From assembly GCA_021299635.1 (NCBI GenBank), contig JAJTFA010000008.1, forward strand, positions 49,273 through 113,272: a DNA stretch of 64,000 nt, written 5' to 3'. The position numbers and the translations under genes were made by a program. Shown here piece after piece: positions 60,753 through 64,000 of the stretch. How positions within the stretch are numbered: position 1 is the stretch's first letter; every line of letters starts with the position of its first letter. The stretch comes from Sphingobacteriales bacterium (lineage in GTDB: Bacteria > Bacteroidota > Bacteroidia > UKL13-3). The notes beneath the pieces are model-generated. The model was not told the origin of the DNA, did no database searches, and saw nothing but the letters and a program-made list of their open reading frames with translations.

Positions 60753-62402
60753 TTATGCGTATCTGTTACCAACCCAAACAAATCTCTTTGAAACAAATTC
60801 TGTATTAGTAAAACTTGCATTTCCAGCAGCATTTCCTCCGGTTACGTGGTAATCACTAAATGCTGCATGAGAGTTAATGAAGGCCGCTCCAGTGAAGTTA
60901 AAAGACACAGGAGTAAATACACTGTTCATCGCGTCCGCTATCACTTCCATCACTGCGATATCTGTGCTGTAGGCTCCGCAGGTAATTGCACCTTTTGTTG
61001 CTGCAAGCTTTTTTGCGCATTCAATTGAATCCGCGGTCGATTCAGTCTTTATAATAAATACAATCGGACCAAAACATTCCTGCGAATAGGTGGCCTCGTC
61101 TAACTTGTCTAATTCAATAACAACCGGTGTCGCAATGCGAGCATCAGGAAATTCTTCATTCTTAATAGCTTTACTGTCAAGTATTACTTTACCTTTATAA
61201 CTTGAAGAATTCTTAACTCTGTTTAAGGTCAACTCGGATTGAACAGCACCTAATGTGGCTGCACCTGCTTTAGGATTATCAACTAATCCGCTAATAGCTT
61301 CACATAGCTGTTTAGCAGCCTCTTCAAATGAAATTATACCATCATGGGTCTTTATGCCCTCAGCAGGCATGAATATATTTTGAGGAGCAGTGCACATTTG
61401 ACCGGTATAAAGTGAGGCGCTAAATGCGATATTTTGCGCTACTGATTTAAAATCATTTACTGAATCAAGTATAATTGAATTAACTCCTGCCTTCTCCGTA
61501 AATGATGTTTTGCCTAAACTTTCAATATAATTACCAAATTCACTACCACCGGTATAATCAATAAGCTTTACAGCTTCATTGGAAGCCAAATCTTTCGTAA
61601 TAGGATGCTCAATAGTGTCACATGCCAATTGAATGAGTTTTGAATCAATACCAACCTCTTTAAATAGTTTTTGAATTTCACCAACCACTATAGCAATAGG
61701 AAGTACAGCTCTAGGATGTGGCTTAATAATTACGGGATTCCCTGTCATTAAACTGGCATAAACCCCGGGTAATGTATTCCAGATTGGGAAAGTGGAACAA
61801 CCAATTACAAGGGATAATCCCCTTGGTATAGGCTTCCATGTTTTATGGATTTTTAATTCAAACTTACCCATTGGTTTTATCCAGTCTGTTTCTCTAGCAT
61901 GCTTTGTTAGTTCAGTATGTGCAACACTGATTGCCTCAAGCGCCCTATCATTCGAGTGTGGGCCCGATGCCTGAAACGACATCATAAAAGATTGTCCCGT
62001 AGTATGCATAGTTGCATAAGCAATATCAAAAAATCTCAGCTTAATACGTTCAAGCGATTCAACTAAGATCCCTGCACGTTCATCTACTGAAACTTTTTTC
62101 CAGATATCTGATGCATGTTGAGCAAGGTTTATATAGCTTGCTATAGTAGACTGAGGATATTTTACACCAAGACCTAGTTGAAGGTAAGGAGATATCTCCT
62201 CACCTGCAAAACCTATCTCAGCATCCTGTATTAACTCAGAAAAGTTCCCATTCATTACCGAACTGATGTATGCCTTCGCTTTAGAATCTCCGTCTTCACC
62301 ATAGAATTTGGGCAATTCAGGATATGAGGTATAATAATTCCTGTTTATTAATGCATTTTTCGCTTCAGATAGTATATTCTCGTATTTCTTAAAGTAACTC
62401 AT
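60753..62402 (-). CDS. paaN: PaaN-type aldehyde dehydrogenase
   Basis: A 549-residue member of the aldehyde dehydrogenase superfamily, subgroup PaaN, described for phenylacetate ring-opening pathways. The catalytic Cys is in SLYTGQMCTAPQNIFMPAEG, the NAD-binding site in FPIWNTLPGVYASLMTGNPV with KPHPRAVLP, and the GGSEFGNYIE turn. Start MSYFKKYENILSEAKNAL fits the family. Other paa genes are absent, so the pathway role is not secured; it may oxidise another acyl-semialdehyde. It ends convergent with the lipoprotein gene, 42 bp apart. Confidence 0.85.
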   Translation of the reverse strand: MSYFKKYENILSEAKNALINRNYYTSYPELPKFYGEDGDSKAKAYISSVMNGNFSELIQDAEIGFAGEEISPYLQLGLGVKYPQSTIASYINLAQHASDIWKKVSVDERAGILVESLERIKLRFFDIAYATMHTTGQSFMMSFQASGPHSNDRALEAISVAHTELTKHARETDWIKPMGKFELKIHKTWKPIPRGLSLVIGCSTFPIWNTLPGVYASLMTGNPVIIKPHPRAVLPIAIVVGEIQKLFKEVGIDSKLIQLACDTIEHPITKDLASNEAVKLIDYTGGSEFGNYIESLGKTSFTEKAGVNSIILDSVNDFKSVAQNIAFSASLYTGQMCTAPQNIFMPAEGIKTHDGIISFEEAAKQLCEAISGLVDNPKAGAATLGAVQSELTLNRVKNSSSYKGKVILDSKAIKNEEFPDARIATPVVIELDKLDEATYSQECFGPIVFIIKTESTADSIECAKKLAATKGAITCGAYSTDIAVMEVIADAMNSVFTPVSFNFTGAAFINSHAAFSDYHVTGGNAAGNASFTNTEFVSKRFVWVGNRYA

Positions 62403-62535
62403 ATAATGACGTGTTAAATAATAAGTTGCGAAAATATAGCCATCCTAGCAATTATACCAGCAGAAATAAGCGGTTTAAAAAGTACCTTTTTTTACCCCTG
62501 TAAAACAAGCTAGTATAAAGTTTTTTTAAAATAAA

Positions 62536-62566
62536 TTAGCAGATAACAAATATCCACTTACCTTTG
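62536..62566 (+). promoter_or_regulatory. rRNA promoter P1 (candidate)
   Basis: TTAG at 62536-62539 and TACCTTTG at 62559-62566 are 19 bp apart. The -7 box is an exact match to TAnnTTTG, the -33 box is weak. A small hairpin CCGT/ACGG follows. Confidence 0.5.
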
Positions 62567-62676
62567 CCGTCCCGTTGTCAAAAACGGTGCCTAGCAAAAG
62601 TTCTAATTTTAATAGTTTTTCATTCCATAATGGAATTAATAAAATGAGGCGTCAAAAAAATATTTTAAGAAATATC

Positions 62677-62706
62677 TTGACAAAATATAAATAACGCTTA
62701 CTTTTG
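62677..62706 (+). promoter_or_regulatory. rRNA promoter P2
   Basis: TTG at 62677-62679 (TTGACA) and TACTTTTG at 62699-62706 are separated by 19 bp, an excellent Bacteroidota promoter. Start of transcription would be near 62713, about 147 nt before mature 16S. Confidence 0.75.
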
Positions 62707-62772
62707 CAACCCCCTTTCAGAAATGAACGGGATTAAAATATGAAATATCAGCCGCAAGGCATTTTGATATAA

Positions 62773-62783
62773 TGTTCTTTGAA
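62773..62783 (+). promoter_or_regulatory. boxA-like antitermination site in the rRNA leader
   Basis: TGTTCTTTGAA resembles the boxA element (TGCTCTTTAACA in E. coli) that recruits NusB/S10 to keep polymerase from terminating in rRNA operons. It lies between P2 and 16S as expected. A perfect 8-bp hairpin CTTGTAAT/ATTACAAG (62802-62820) follows and could belong to the processing stem. Confidence 0.6.
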
Positions 62784-62859
62784 GTGATGAAATAGCGGAC
62801 CCTTGTAATATTATTACAAGAGTTTCAAATCCATAAGTCAGACAATCAAATAATCTTTT

Positions 62860-64000
<1,141 letters not shown>

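Overview
The window comes from the chromosome of a member of the Bacteroidota with AT-rich DNA. Several independent signs point there. There is a fused SecDF, and there are gldD and gldE gliding genes and a type IX secretion sorting domain. A TonB receptor is paired with a DUF4249 lipoprotein. Promoters match the TTTG-N19-20-TAnnTTTG pattern, genes mostly lack Shine-Dalgarno sequences, and a 16S rRNA gene of Bacteroidota type runs off the right edge. The 16S does not look like Bacteroides or Flavobacterium; an uncultured Chitinophagales/Sphingobacteriales-like lineage is my guess only. I see no phage, IS element, CRISPR array or tRNA.

Region 1 (1-3.7 kb, minus strand) is a tripartite RND efflux operon read as tetR, tolC, adaptor, permease, with the permease cut by the window edge. 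Repeats over the tetR promoter look like its operator. Region 2 (3.8-10.5 kb, plus) holds uridine kinase, SecDF, an ExbB/ExbD-type proton channel pair, an OmpA-family protein and an FKBP isomerase. Region 3 (10.5-24.8 kb) has a WG-repeat protein facing a CRY-DASH photolyase, a hydrolase-maf pair, and an envelope cluster (MCE protein and amidase divergent from an LptD-like protein). It continues with gcvT, a small BamE-like protein, comB, two unknown secreted or membrane proteins, a DEAD-box helicase and an unknown multi-pass membrane protein.

Region 4 (24.9-41.6 kb) contains mfd and a DinB-like protein, the TonB receptor/DUF4249 pair, the mutY-ssb-gldE-gldD operon, and HU, a TPR protein, an unlisted 29-residue basic protein and RNase G/E. 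It ends with a second OmpA-family lipoprotein, a MazG-like protein, an eRF1-domain-like small protein and a DUF3050 protein. Region 5 (41.7-62.4 kb) has an SDR, the fur-purA operon, and an overlapping four-gene chain (T9SS cargo, GNAT, acyl-CoA carboxylase beta, DUF4139). It continues with GH3, dxr, rseP, a Smr protein, an AsmA-like protein, an azurin-like copper protein, an LpoB-like/TPR lipoprotein pair and a PaaN-type aldehyde dehydrogenase. Region 6 (62.4-64 kb) is the rRNA promoter/leader and the 5' part of 16S.

Most genes are housekeeping or envelope functions expected in this phylum. I found no clearly new multi-gene defence or metabolic system. The best leads are small: the 29-residue basic protein in the HU-RNase G interval, the eRF1-like protein, the DUF3050 protein with a possible metal site, a long hairpin after purA, a terminator that touches the GH3 start codon, and candidate operators for TetR and Fur.
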